64,000 nt of DNA from assembly GCF_900102535.1 (NCBI RefSeq), contig NZ_FNBP01000006.1:124001-188000 (forward strand), written 5' to 3'. Source of the DNA: Sulfitobacter delicatus (GTDB lineage: Bacteria; Pseudomonadota; Alphaproteobacteria; Rhodobacterales; Rhodobacteraceae). The notes beneath the pieces are model-generated. The model worked only from the letters and a program-made list of their open reading frames with translations, was not told the origin of the DNA and ran no database searches. Within the stretch, counting starts at the first letter, position 1, and every line of letters starts with the position of its first letter. A program made the translations under genes and the position numbers. Shown piece after piece: positions 35,093 through 43,590 of this stretch.

Positions 35093-35848
35093 ATGACAGG
35101 AAATCTTCAGGCGACAGCGCTACTCGTTGATGGGGCCACGTTGAGCGACCAGGTGACAGAGGTGTTGCGGCACAATGTCGTAAACGGTGTCTGGGGCGTG
35201 GGTGATCTGTTGCCGTCCGAAACAGCTCTCGCAAGTGATTTCGATGTCAGCCGCACCGTCATTCGTGAAGCGGTCTCGCGCCTGAAGGCGGAAGGCATGT
35301 TGTCCAGCAGACAGGGGCGGGGGGCCTTTGTGGCGAGCAACCGACCGCGACAGGGTTTCGCCATCCCCGAATGTGATATGGAAAGCCAACGCAAACTGGC
35401 GCAGATTCTGGAGCTGCGCATGGGGTTGGAAATTGAGGCCGCGGCGATTGCTGCCTTGCGCGCGACGCCGGAGGCGCGGTTGGAAATCCAGCGCACGGCA
35501 GAAGCCTATGACCAAACCAACCAGAGCGACGGACCAGCCGTGGCGACCGGGGTGAGCGCCGATCTGGAGTTTCACCGTGCCGTTTGCGTCGCCACGGGGA
35601 ATGACTACTACCTCGGCCTGTTTAACTATCTTGTGGCCAGCTTGCGCGAGACCATGCTGGCGGGGCGGCTGCAGGCGCTCAAGCGCGGGGGCGAAAGCCG
35701 TGATGCCGTGCAGGAGCATTACGACATTGCGGCTTCGATTGCCGAAGGCGACGCCGAATGCGCCCGACAGCGGATGCGAGACCATTTGCAGATGTCCAGC
35801 GCGCGTCTCTTAGCGCAGTTGAAGACCGAGGAAGACTCGGGCGAATGA
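35093..35848 (+). CDS. GntR-family regulator with FCD domain (FadR subfamily)
   Basis: A 251-residue regulator. The winged helix covers about residues 20-85 (LPSETALASDFDVSRTVIREAVSRL is the recognition region, read as LPSETALAS then FDVSRTVIREAVSRL), and the all-helical FCD ligand domain covers 100-235 with metal-ligand histidines in LEFHRAVC and VQEHYDI. FCD proteins bind small carboxylates. The gene overlaps the larE start by four bases and is divergent from the TAXI transporter, so it probably responds to the transported acid and controls both. Confidence 0.88.
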   Translation: MTGNLQATALLVDGATLSDQVTEVLRHNVVNGVWGVGDLLPSETALASDFDVSRTVIREAVSRLKAEGMLSSRQGRGAFVASNRPRQGFAIPECDMESQRKLAQILELRMGLEIEAAAIAALRATPEARLEIQRTAEAYDQTNQSDGPAVATGVSADLEFHRAVCVATGNDYYLGLFNYLVASLRETMLAGRLQALKRGGESRDAVQEHYDIAASIAEGDAECARQRMRDHLQMSSARLLAQLKTEEDSGE

Positions 35849-36630
35849 CCCTACCTGCTGCTCTCTATTCAGCGCTCGAAGCGCCCCATTCGTTGACCAT
35901 TGCCCTAAGCGGCGGGATCGACAGTCTGACCCTTTCCGCCGCAGCAGCCGAGGTGCGCGGCGCGGATCGTGTGACCCTTTGCCATGCGGTATCCGCCGCC
36001 GTACCCGCAGCCGCCACCGCGCGGGTTAAGGAATTCGCGGCCGCGCAGGGCTTGCAGTTGAAACTCGTGGACGCGGGAGAGTTCGCGGACCCGGCTTATC
36101 GCGCCAACCCGGTGAACCGCTGCTATTTCTGTAAGTCCAACCTCTATGGCACGCTCGCCCGAATGGGCCCGCTTGTTGCAGCAGGAACCAATACTGACGA
36201 CCTGTCGGATTACCGCCCCGGTCTGCAGGCCGCAAAAGAGCATGGGGTGCTGCATCCTTTCGTTACCGCGCAAATGTCGAAGGCGGATGTGCGGGCGTTG
36301 GCCCGGACGTTAGGGCTTGGAGACCTCGCGGAACTGCCGGCTGCGCCCTGTTTGGCGAGCCGGATCGAAACCGGCCTGCGGGTGGAGCCTGCGGATCTGG
36401 CGGTGATCGATCGGGTCGAAGTAATGCTGAAGGAGATGCTGGGCCAAGTGACCCTGCGCTGCCGGTTGTTGCGGGGCGGTTGGGTGATTGAAATTGACCC
36501 GCCCGTATATGCGGCGCTGTCGGCGCAACAGCGTGCCGAGATCGGGTCGGAGGTAGAGCGCATCACGCGCGATGACCGGCCCGTCAATCTGCGCGCCTAT
36601 TCGAGAGGAAGTGCTTTTGTCCATCAATGA
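35845..36630 (+). CDS. larE: ATP-dependent sulfur transferase LarE (nickel-pincer cofactor synthesis)
   Basis: A 261-residue PP-loop protein. SGGIDS at residues 22-27 binds ATP. LarE adenylates the cofactor precursor and inserts sulfur. Three cysteines stand out: Cys93 and Cys96 in NRCYFCKSN, and Cys169 in APCLASRI. The last corresponds in context to Cys176 of L. plantarum LarE, which gives up its own sulfur. Having three cysteines would fit the iron-sulfur type of LarE that can turn over many times, but that is inference. The start overlaps the gntR stop by four bases, and larB follows with overlap. The usual larA partner is not adjacent: a larA homologue lies at 47.7 kb. Confidence 0.9.
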   Translation: MTLPAALYSALEAPHSLTIALSGGIDSLTLSAAAAEVRGADRVTLCHAVSAAVPAAATARVKEFAAAQGLQLKLVDAGEFADPAYRANPVNRCYFCKSNLYGTLARMGPLVAAGTNTDDLSDYRPGLQAAKEHGVLHPFVTAQMSKADVRALARTLGLGDLAELPAAPCLASRIETGLRVEPADLAVIDRVEVMLKEMLGQVTLRCRLLRGGWVIEIDPPVYAALSAQQRAEIGSEVERITRDDRPVNLRAYSRGSAFVHQ

Positions 36631-37318
36631 ATCAGGCCCGGACGGGCATCCCGACGTGACCTTTGATCGGGGGCGCGGGCGCCGGATCGGGATCGAAGAA
36701 GCCGTGCTTTGCGAGCATAAATCCGTGGAGCAAATTGCGGGGATTTTGACCGATGCCGTGGCCGAAGAGCGGCGGATGCTTTTGACCCGATTGACGGCGG
36801 CACAGTTCGATGCGCTACCCGACGAACTTCGCAATGCTGTGGACTATTGCAGCGCATCGCGCACTGCCGTTCTAGGAGAGATCGGCCCGCTGTCGGATAC
36901 CCCGCGCATTGGTTTGGTCAGCGCCGGCACTTCTGATTATGCCCCAATGGCTGAGGCAAAGCGTACGCTGGCCTATGGCGGGATGGATGCCACCGAAGTC
37001 TCTGACGTTGGGGTGGCTGGTCTCTGGCGCCTGTTGGCGCGCGAGGAATTGCTGCGCGAGATGGATGTGGTGATCGTCTTTGCCGGAATGGACGCAGCGC
37101 TTCCGTCGGTTGTGGCCGGATTGGTGCCGGGCGTTGTGATTGGTGTGCCTACATCTGTCGGCTATGGTGTCGCCCGCGGCGGGAGGGTCGCGCTCGATTC
37201 GATTTTGGCCAGCTGTGCGCCGGGGGTGACAGTGGTGAATATCGATAACGGCTATGGCGCGGCGACTTCGGCGTTGCGACTGGCCAATATGATGCGTCGC
37301 GCGGCGGCGGGGGAGTAA
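36617..37318 (+). CDS. larB: Nickel-pincer cofactor biosynthesis protein LarB
   Basis: A 233-residue protein of the LarB family, with a C-terminal PurE-like domain: RIGLVSAGTSDYAPMAEAKR is the start (read in two parts RIGLVSAGTSD and APMAEAKRTL), then GMDAALPSVV and VPTSVGYG. The cysteine of LASCAPGV precedes VVNIDNGYGAA and matches the nucleophile that attacks nicotinic acid adenine dinucleotide. LarB carboxylates and hydrolyses this molecule. The start is uncertain: I prefer TTG 36617, spaced eight bases from AGGA, which overlaps larE by 14 bases. GTG 36611 and ATG 36572 are in frame. Confidence 0.87.
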   Translation: MSINESGPDGHPDVTFDRGRGRRIGIEEAVLCEHKSVEQIAGILTDAVAEERRMLLTRLTAAQFDALPDELRNAVDYCSASRTAVLGEIGPLSDTPRIGLVSAGTSDYAPMAEAKRTLAYGGMDATEVSDVGVAGLWRLLAREELLREMDVVIVFAGMDAALPSVVAGLVPGVVIGVPTSVGYGVARGGRVALDSILASCAPGVTVVNIDNGYGAATSALRLANMMRRAAAGE

Positions 37319-37321
37319 CCG

Positions 37322-38038
37322 GTGACTGCGCCGAAACTGAAAATTAAAAAACGGCAAACGCTGGCCGACCAACTCTACGGGCAGGTGCTTGAGCAAATCG
37401 TATCCAACAAGCTGGCACAGGGGGAAAAGCTGCCCTCTGAACACCAGATTGCAACTGCCTTCGGCGTCTCGCGCCCGGTTGTGCGAGAGGCGTTGCGCAA
37501 GTTGCAGGAGGACGGACTTGTCGAAGCGCGACGCGGTGTCGGCACCTTTGTGCGCCGGCGGCCTTCGGAAAAGCTGATCGAATATACCACGGCAGGCTCT
37601 GTTGCGGGCCTCATGCGCGCGATGGAGGCGCGGATCACGGTGGAGAAGGCGACGGCCCGCATGGCCGCGTTGCGTGCCAACCCGAAGGATATCGCCCGGA
37701 TCGAGACGGCATTGCAGGTGCTTGAGGAATCGATGCAGGCGCGGACACCGTCGTTCGATGCTGATTACCAGTTTCACCGGGCCATTGCCGAGGCCTCGGG
37801 CAATGAAGTCTTTATTCAGATGTTGGACTGCGCGCGGGATGCCATCGAACAGGGTATCGATGTCGCGCAGAAGCTCACGCGCGAAGGTACGCAAAACCGG
37901 ATTGATGTTGTGATCAGCGAGCATCGGCAAATTTTGGAAGCGATCCGCGCGGGCGACGCTGAGGTCGCGGGCGTGTCTATGGCCTATCACCTGTTGCAAG
38001 CGCGGACGCGGATCACCGACCACGCTGGCATCGCCTGA
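37322..38038 (+). CDS. GntR-family regulator with FCD domain
   Basis: A 238-residue FadR-type protein. Its winged helix is in residues 10-78 (LPSEHQIATAFGVSRPVVRE, VGTFVRRR), followed by an FCD domain with DYQFHRAIAEASGN and ISEHRQI supplying metal-ligand histidines. GTG start three bases after the larB stop. It is one of three FCD regulators in the 35-46 kb region, each tied to a different gene group. It may regulate the larE-larB operon or the neighbouring dehydrogenase operon; the DNA shows no clear copy of the TAATATATCA element here. Confidence 0.88.
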   Translation: MTAPKLKIKKRQTLADQLYGQVLEQIVSNKLAQGEKLPSEHQIATAFGVSRPVVREALRKLQEDGLVEARRGVGTFVRRRPSEKLIEYTTAGSVAGLMRAMEARITVEKATARMAALRANPKDIARIETALQVLEESMQARTPSFDADYQFHRAIAEASGNEVFIQMLDCARDAIEQGIDVAQKLTREGTQNRIDVVISEHRQILEAIRAGDAEVAGVSMAYHLLQARTRITDHAGIA

Positions 38039-38062
38039 CACCACTCACCCGAAAGGCTTCTA

Positions 38063-38377
38063 ATGATTTACGACCACCGCACCTATTGTTGCCGTCCTGG
38101 CACGATCAAAAAGCACCTCGCGCTTTATGCCGAATATGGGTTCCCCGCACAGAAACGCATTCTAGGCGCACCGGTGATCTATGCGCAGGTAGAGACAGGG
38201 GACGTGAATTCGTTCGTGCATATCTGGGCCTATGAAGACGCTGCAGATCGTGCTGCACGACGTGCTGAAATGGCGGCGGACCCAGATTGGCAGGCTTATT
38301 TGAAGAAAAGCGCTGAGGCAGGGTATCTGATCAGCCAAACCAACGAAATCTTGATGCCGGTGGATCTAGAAGGCTGA
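38063..38377 (+). CDS. NIPSNAP-family protein
   Basis: A 104-residue protein of the NIPSNAP family, a ferredoxin-like alpha/beta dimeric-barrel fold. The family signature is visible as the N-terminal YDHRTYCCRPGT and as IWAYEDAADRAARRAEMAADPDW in the middle, given here as HIWAYEDAADRA and MAADPDW. Bacterial members have no settled function; some occur in catabolic operons and may act as small hydrolases or isomerases. It follows the gntR gene by 24 bases with an AAAGG ribosome site and ends just before a strong terminator. Confidence 0.85.
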   Translation: MIYDHRTYCCRPGTIKKHLALYAEYGFPAQKRILGAPVIYAQVETGDVNSFVHIWAYEDAADRAARRAEMAADPDWQAYLKKSAEAGYLISQTNEILMPVDLEG

Positions 38378-38382
38378 AGGAT

Positions 38383-38416
38383 AGCCCCGGACCGTCAGCG
38401 CAGTCCGGGGCTTTGT
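38383..38416. terminator. Bidirectional intrinsic terminator
   Basis: AGCCCCGGAC pairs perfectly with GTCCGGGGCT around a ten-base loop, with TTTGTT after it on the plus strand. It ends the gntR-larE-larB-gntR-NIPSNAP operon and also the leftward dehydrogenase operon, whose stop begins at 38417. Confidence 0.8.
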
Positions 38417-39379
38417 TCAGGCGACGATGCAGCTTTCGTCAATCCCGCGGCCTTCGTGGAAGGCGCGGATGTTGCTGGCCCAATGGTTGACCATCCGCTT
38501 GAGATTGTCCTCGCTATGGCCGCCGATATGTGGAAGCGGTAGCACGTTATCGAGGCGCAGCAGCGGGTTGTCCGGCTTGATCGGCTCTTCGGTGAAGACA
38601 TCCAGCGCGGCCCCTGCAATGCGACGGTGGGTCAGCGCGTCGATCAATGCGGCTTCGTCGATCAAGCCGCCCCGACCCGTGTTGACCAGAAGAGCCTCGT
38701 CTTTCATCTGATCTAGCTCCGCCGCGCCGATGGTGCGGCGCGAAGCCTCTGTCAGGGGCATGTGCAGGCTTACGATATCGCAGGTGGACAGGATCTCGTC
38801 GCGGTCTGCATAGCGGGCGCTGGTGTCTTCAACTTCTCCTGAGCGGCGGTAGTAGAGCACCTCACAGTCAAAGCCGGTCAGCCGTTTGGCCACCAACTGG
38901 CCGATCGCGCCAAAGCCCAGCAGGCCGACCTTCTGGCTGCTGAGGTCTCGCGCGCCGGGAACGATGTCGGGCACGATCCATTTGCCCGCGCGGGTGTTGT
39001 TGTAGTGCAGGGGAATGCGGCGCAGGGCGGCGATCATCATGCCGATGGTGAGGTCTGCAATTGTCGGTGCGTTGACACCTGGGCTGCGCGCCACGGTCAC
39101 GCCTTTCTCCCGCGCGATGTCGAGCGGGATTTTGTCGTATCCGGTGCCCCATTGATGCACTAGTTTGACGGTATCCGCGTTGCGCAAAACCTGCGCAGGC
39201 AGGCCCCGGCCGCGCGGCACGATATAGGGTGCGCCTTTCGCAACTTTCGCAAAGTCCTCTTCCGCAAACGACTCTGCGAACCTCAGGTCGAGCCCTTGGG
39301 CATAACCGCGCACCTTGTCCTGCATGTCCTGCGGCATGGCGTCGAGGACGGCAACGGGGCCGATCAGCTCGGCGCTCAT
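38417..39379 (-). CDS. D-isomer-specific 2-hydroxyacid dehydrogenase
   Basis: A 320-residue NAD(P)-dependent dehydrogenase. The Rossmann motif GLLGFGAIGQ is near residue 155, and catalytic Arg, Glu and His lie in NTGRGGLID, EEPIKPDNPLL and LPHIGGH, respectively. The family interconverts D-2-hydroxyacids and 2-keto acids, for example glyoxylate/hydroxypyruvate or 2-keto-aldonates. It overlaps the stop-start of the aldehyde dehydrogenase gene by four bases and is the last gene of an aldolase-dehydrogenase operon in a sugar-acid cluster. Confidence 0.9.
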   Translation of the reverse strand: MSAELIGPVAVLDAMPQDMQDKVRGYAQGLDLRFAESFAEEDFAKVAKGAPYIVPRGRGLPAQVLRNADTVKLVHQWGTGYDKIPLDIAREKGVTVARSPGVNAPTIADLTIGMMIAALRRIPLHYNNTRAGKWIVPDIVPGARDLSSQKVGLLGFGAIGQLVAKRLTGFDCEVLYYRRSGEVEDTSARYADRDEILSTCDIVSLHMPLTEASRRTIGAAELDQMKDEALLVNTGRGGLIDEAALIDALTHRRIAGAALDVFTEEPIKPDNPLLRLDNVLPLPHIGGHSEDNLKRMVNHWASNIRAFHEGRGIDESCIVA

Positions 39380-40917
39380 GCGGTGGCCTCGCGCAGGTCT
39401 TCGGGCAGCAATGCGTCGGGCAGGTTCTGGTAGGACACGGGCCGCAGGAAGCGGCGGATCGCCAATGTGCCCACAGAGGTCGCGCCGAAGTTGGTCGATG
39501 CAGGGTAGGGGCCGCCGTGAACCATCGCGTCGCAGACTTCGACCCCGGTGGGGAAGCCGTTGACCAGCACCCGGCCCGCTTTGCGTTCAAGGATCGGCAT
39601 CAGTGCCTGCGCGGCTTCGGTATCGCCGTCGTCCATGTGGATCGTCGCTGTGAGTTGGCCTTCAAAGCCTTTGGCGAGTTCGTGCATTTGCTCTCTCGAA
39701 GAGACCCGCAGGACGAGGCCGAGCGGGCCAAAGACCTCTTCGCCAAGCGCGTGATCTTGGAGGTAGGTGTCCGCATCTGTCTCAAAAAGGTTTGGCTGTG
39801 CGCTGCGGCCTTCGCTCTCGTTGCTTACCAGCGCGCGAACAGCGTTGCGCCCGGTGAAACGTTCTTTGCCGTCACGGTAGGCTTGCGCGATGCCGTCTGT
39901 CAGCATCACTTGTGGACCGACCTGTTCCAGCGCTTCTTTGGCGGCGGCGACAAAGGCATCACCTTCCGCGCCCTTGCGCACCACAGCGATGCCGGGGTTG
40001 GTGCAGAACTGCCCGGCGCCCATGGTGAGCGATCCGGCCCAGCCTTCGCCCACTTCGGCGGCGCGGTTCTTGGCTGCCTCTTCAAGCAGGAACATCGGAT
40101 TGACGGAACCCAGTTCGCCAAAGAACGGGATCGGCTCGGGCCGCTGAGCGCAAAGGTCAAAGAGCGCGCGGCCCCCAGCGAGTGAGCCGGTGAAGCCCAC
40201 GGCTTTAATCAACGGATGCTGGACCAGTGCCTGACCCACATCGCGGCTGTTGGCGTGGATAAGGGAGAAGACACCGGGATGAACGCCGCATTTCTGGATC
40301 GCCGCGTGGATTGCTTCGGCGACGATTTCGCCTGTGCCGGGGTGGGCGGAGTGGCCCTTCACAACGACCGGGCAACCCGCGGCCAGTGCGGCTGCGGTGT
40401 CGCCGCCGGCGGTTGAGAAGGCGAGCGGGAAGTTCGAGGCGCCAAAGACGGCCACCGGACCGATGGGGCGTTGCACCATGCGGATGTCAGGCCGCGGCAT
40501 TGGCTGGCGGTCGGGCAAGGCGACATCGACGCGACGGTCCAGATGCGCGCCCTTTCGGATGTGATCGGCGAAGAGCCGGAGTTGTCCCATCGTGCGACCG
40601 CGTTCGCCTTGCAGGCGCGCTGTGGGCAAGCCGCTTTCGCGGGCGCCAACTTCGGTGATGATCTCGGCACGCGCCTCCATTTCATCCGCGATGGCGTCGA
40701 GGAAATCCGCGCGGCTGTCACGGCTAAAATAGGCGTAGGACCAAAAGGCGTCTTCTGCAGCTTCACAGGCGGCATCCACATGCGCGGGCGTGCCGAGTTG
40801 GAACTGGTCACTCTCGCCAGCAGCGGGCGAATTGGCAAAGGTCTCTCCGCCGCCGACCCATTCGCCAGCGATGAGATGCTTGCCGTGGGGGTGAAATGTC
40901 TTGCTGTCGGAGGTCAT
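39376..40917 (-). CDS. 2,5-dioxovalerate (alpha-ketoglutarate semialdehyde) dehydrogenase
   Basis: A 513-residue NADP-type aldehyde dehydrogenase. The catalytic cysteine is in GAGQFCTNPG and the general base in FFGELGSVNP. The N-terminal HLIAGEWV and the FGASNFPLAFSTAGGDTAAAL segment (FGASNFPLAFS) are typical of the 2,5-dioxovalerate subclass rather than of general aldehyde dehydrogenases. It oxidises alpha-ketoglutarate semialdehyde to alpha-ketoglutarate, the last step of Weimberg-type pentonate degradation and of hexarate degradation. It is encoded with an HpcH/HpaI aldolase and a 2-hydroxyacid dehydrogenase and opposite a pentonate-type dehydratase. ATG at 40917 is two bases after the aldolase stop. 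Confidence 0.88.
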   Translation of the reverse strand: MTSDSKTFHPHGKHLIAGEWVGGGETFANSPAAGESDQFQLGTPAHVDAACEAAEDAFWSYAYFSRDSRADFLDAIADEMEARAEIITEVGARESGLPTARLQGERGRTMGQLRLFADHIRKGAHLDRRVDVALPDRQPMPRPDIRMVQRPIGPVAVFGASNFPLAFSTAGGDTAAALAAGCPVVVKGHSAHPGTGEIVAEAIHAAIQKCGVHPGVFSLIHANSRDVGQALVQHPLIKAVGFTGSLAGGRALFDLCAQRPEPIPFFGELGSVNPMFLLEEAAKNRAAEVGEGWAGSLTMGAGQFCTNPGIAVVRKGAEGDAFVAAAKEALEQVGPQVMLTDGIAQAYRDGKERFTGRNAVRALVSNESEGRSAQPNLFETDADTYLQDHALGEEVFGPLGLVLRVSSREQMHELAKGFEGQLTATIHMDDGDTEAAQALMPILERKAGRVLVNGFPTGVEVCDAMVHGGPYPASTNFGATSVGTLAIRRFLRPVSYQNLPDALLPEDLREATA

Positions 40918-40919
40918 GA

Positions 40920-41720
40920 TCAATCCTTGTCGGTTTGGTGTTTCGATGTTGTCGTCGACTGGCCCATGGTCTGGACTAACGCGTCCATCTGTCGGGCCAG
41001 CAGCCAGGCATCGCCCGCGATGGCGACGAATTCGATCCCGTCGTCAAAGTAGCGTTGTGCCGGTTCAGCGCCGTAGCCGAGGATGCCCGCAGGCAGTCCT
41101 GCTCTGTGGATCTCGGAAACGGCTGCGCGGATCTTGGCTTGTACGTCAGGGTGCATCGGGTTGCCTGCATGGCCCATAGCGGCGGACAGATCGCCCGGCC
41201 CAATGAAGATCGCGTCGACACCGGGCACCTCGGAAATGGCCGGAATATTATCGACCGCCTCCGGCGTTTCGACCTGAACGATAACGCATTGTGATGCCGC
41301 GTAGCTGCTAAGGTAGCCAGTATCACGGCCATAGTTGTTCGCGCGGATGGTGGCGGAAATGCCGCGCAGCCCCTCTGGGGGATAGCGGGTCCAGGATACC
41401 GCGCGCCTTGCCTCTTCGGCATTTTGGATCATCGGGAACATCAGGTTTTGCACCCCGATATCCAGCAAGCGTTTGGTCATTGTCTGGTCAGAGGTGGGCA
41501 TGCGCACGATGACGGGAGTGGTAGTCGAGGCCGAAGCTGCCGCACGCAGATGGTCGGTGATCTGGCTAAGGTCATTGGGCGCATGCTCCATGTCGAGCAG
41601 GAGCCAATCAATGCCACTGCCGGCCGCGATTTCCGTTGCTATGGGCGCGCAAAGCGAGAGCCAGAAGCCAGAGAGACGGCTGCCGCGGCAAAGCGATTGT
41701 TTCAGCGTTTTCCCCGACAT
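40920..41720 (-). CDS. HpcH/HpaI-family 2-keto-3-deoxy acid aldolase
   Basis: A 266-residue class II pyruvate aldolase. DWLLLDMEHAPND near residue 40 supplies the base and metal site, RMPTSDQ contains the pyruvate-binding arginine, VQVETPEA near residue 143 holds the metal-ligand Glu, and FIGPGDLSAAMG lies near 175. It cleaves 2-keto-3-deoxy sugar acids to pyruvate and an aldehyde (relatives: GarL, RhmA, HpaI). ATG 41720 gives the familiar MSGKTLKQ start; a TTG 33 bases upstream is possible. It is the first gene of a leftward operon; its promoter region shares the candidate GntR operator with the divergent dehydratase gene. Confidence 0.87.
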   Translation of the reverse strand: MSGKTLKQSLCRGSRLSGFWLSLCAPIATEIAAGSGIDWLLLDMEHAPNDLSQITDHLRAAASASTTTPVIVRMPTSDQTMTKRLLDIGVQNLMFPMIQNAEEARRAVSWTRYPPEGLRGISATIRANNYGRDTGYLSSYAASQCVIVQVETPEAVDNIPAISEVPGVDAIFIGPGDLSAAMGHAGNPMHPDVQAKIRAAVSEIHRAGLPAGILGYGAEPAQRYFDDGIEFVAIAGDAWLLARQMDALVQTMGQSTTTSKHQTDKD

Positions 41721-41767
41721 TTTCGCAATCCGCCCTTCAAATGGTATCGACAATCAGGGTGATACGG

Positions 41768-41780
41768 TAATATATCAGTT
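41768..41780. promoter_or_regulatory. Candidate GntR operator TAATATATCAGTT
   Basis: A 13-base element between the divergent aldolase and dehydratase genes. The identical 13 bases occur at 46014-46026, upstream of another gntR-dehydratase divergon, and the ten-base core recurs at 27863. The core TAATATATCA is nearly palindromic. The GntR encoded at 45211 is the most likely binding protein. Confidence 0.6.
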
Positions 41781-41836
41781 GGAGCAAGATGGGATTTTGC
41801 CCATTTCGGAATCGAGTTTCAGCTGGCGAGGATCCT

Positions 41837-43579
41837 ATGACCAATACCCGAAAGACCGCCGACCAATTGCGCAGCGCGCGCTGGTTTACCCCCGACGATC
41901 TGCGCAGCTTTGGCCATCGGTCTCGGATGATGCAGATGGGATTGGGGCCGGAGGATTGGGAAGGCCGTCCGGTGATTGGCATCCTGAACACCTGGTCAGA
42001 GATGAACCCCTGCCATTTGCATTTCCGGGACCGTGCGGAGGACGTGAAAAAGGGCATCGCGCAGGCGGGCGGTTTGGGGTTGGAGATTCCTACGATCTCG
42101 ATTGACGAGAGCTTCACTAAGCCGACGTCGATGCTCTACCGCAATATGATCGCGATGGAGACAGAGGAGACGATCCGCTCGCATCCCTTGGACGGTGTAG
42201 TGCTCATGGGCGGATGTGATAAATCCACCCCCGGCCTTACGATGGGAGCAATCAGCGCGGGGGTGCCATTTATTTTCCTGCCCGCTGGTCCAATGCTGCG
42301 CGGAAACTACGCAGGGCGTGCGCTTGGCTCGGGCTCGGATGCGTGGAAGTTCTGGGACGAGCGCCGTGCGGGCACGATTTCGGCAGAGGAATGGGTTGGC
42401 GTCGAAGGTGGTATCGCGCGGTCTTATGGCCATTGCATGACCATGGGCACGGCCTCCACCATGACCGCGATTGCCGAGGCCATGGGGCTGACCTTGCCGG
42501 GCGCTACATCGATCCCGGCAGCAGACGCGGGGCACAAGCGGATGAGTGCGTCTTGTGGGCGGCGGATTGTGGACATGGTTTGGGAGGACCTCACGCCAGA
42601 TAAGATCATCACCCCTGCCGCCGTGCAGAACGCGGCGACGGTGGCGATGGCGACGGGTTGTTCGACCAACGCGGTGGTGCATCTCTTGGCCATGGCGCGC
42701 CGTGCGGGTGTGGCGCTGGAGCTCAACGATCTTGATGCTCTGGGTCGGATCACCCCGCTGATTGCAAATATTCGCCCGCTTGGCAGCAGCGAATACCTGA
42801 TGGAGGATTTCTATTTTGCGGGTGGGCTGCGGGCGCTGATGGACCAGTTGGGCGATAAGCTGGACCGCTCGGCCATTACCTGCACCGGCAAGCCGCTTGA
42901 AGAAGGGATCGCAGGTGCGCCTGTCTATAATGGCGATGTAATCCGGCCCTTGTCGAACCCGGTCTATAAGGAAGGCTCGCTGGCGGTGCTGAAGGGCAAT
43001 CTTTGCCCCAATGGCGCGGTGATCAAACCGGCGGCCTGTGATCCGAAGTTCCACCGCCACGAAGGTCCGGCGCTGGTCTTTGACAGCTATCCCGAGATGA
43101 AGGCGGCGATTGACGATGAGAACCTCGACGTGACGCCCGATCATGTGCTGGTGCTGCGCAATGCGGGGCCGCAGGGCGGACCGGGGATGCCGGAATGGGG
43201 CATGTTGCCGATGCCAAAGGCGCTGCTGAAGCAGGGCCATCGAGACATGTTGCGGATTTCGGACGCGCGGATGTCGGGCACGTCTTACGGCGCCTGCATT
43301 TTGCATGTCGCGCCGGAATCGTTCGTGGGCGGGCCGTTGGCCCTGCTCAAGACCGGAGACATCGTGCGTATGGACCTTGAAGCGCGGACCCTTGACATGC
43401 TGGTGGAGGAGGACGAACTCGCCGCCCGCCGTGCTGCTTGGAAGGCGCCGGAACCCCGGTTCGAACGAGGCTGGGGTTATATGTTCCAGCGCCATGTAGG
43501 GCAGGCCGATCAGGGCTGTGACTTTGATTACCTGACTGCAGGCTTTGGCCAAGCGGCAGGTGAGCCAGACATTTTCTAA
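41837..43579 (+). CDS. IlvD/Edd-family sugar-acid (pentonate) dehydratase
   Basis: A 580-residue iron-sulfur dehydratase. Cluster-binding cysteines are visible in MNPCHLH, GGCDKSTPG and SASCGRR. The length and GDVIRPLSNP and MPEWGMLPMPK segments match L-arabinonate/D-xylonate dehydratases rather than IlvD of branched-chain amino acid synthesis or Edd. It would dehydrate an aldonate to a 2-keto-3-deoxy acid. ATG 41837 has a GAGGA site; the upstream extension is not needed. The next gene, twelve bases on, encodes a DHDPS-family enzyme that takes the product. The specific sugar cannot be decided from sequence. Confidence 0.88.
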   Translation: MTNTRKTADQLRSARWFTPDDLRSFGHRSRMMQMGLGPEDWEGRPVIGILNTWSEMNPCHLHFRDRAEDVKKGIAQAGGLGLEIPTISIDESFTKPTSMLYRNMIAMETEETIRSHPLDGVVLMGGCDKSTPGLTMGAISAGVPFIFLPAGPMLRGNYAGRALGSGSDAWKFWDERRAGTISAEEWVGVEGGIARSYGHCMTMGTASTMTAIAEAMGLTLPGATSIPAADAGHKRMSASCGRRIVDMVWEDLTPDKIITPAAVQNAATVAMATGCSTNAVVHLLAMARRAGVALELNDLDALGRITPLIANIRPLGSSEYLMEDFYFAGGLRALMDQLGDKLDRSAITCTGKPLEEGIAGAPVYNGDVIRPLSNPVYKEGSLAVLKGNLCPNGAVIKPAACDPKFHRHEGPALVFDSYPEMKAAIDDENLDVTPDHVLVLRNAGPQGGPGMPEWGMLPMPKALLKQGHRDMLRISDARMSGTSYGACILHVAPESFVGGPLALLKTGDIVRMDLEARTLDMLVEEDELAARRAAWKAPEPRFERGWGYMFQRHVGQADQGCDFDYLTAGFGQAAGEPDIF

Positions 43580-43590
43580 GAGGTTTTCCT

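Noticed and set aside
36872-38044. 390-codon minus-strand frame
   Set aside because: It covers larB and gntR antisense and has no recognisable domain.
41996-43552. 518-codon minus-strand frame
   Set aside because: It is antisense to the IlvD/Edd dehydratase, whose cluster cysteines are visible; the antisense product has low-complexity Arg/His-rich composition and no motif.
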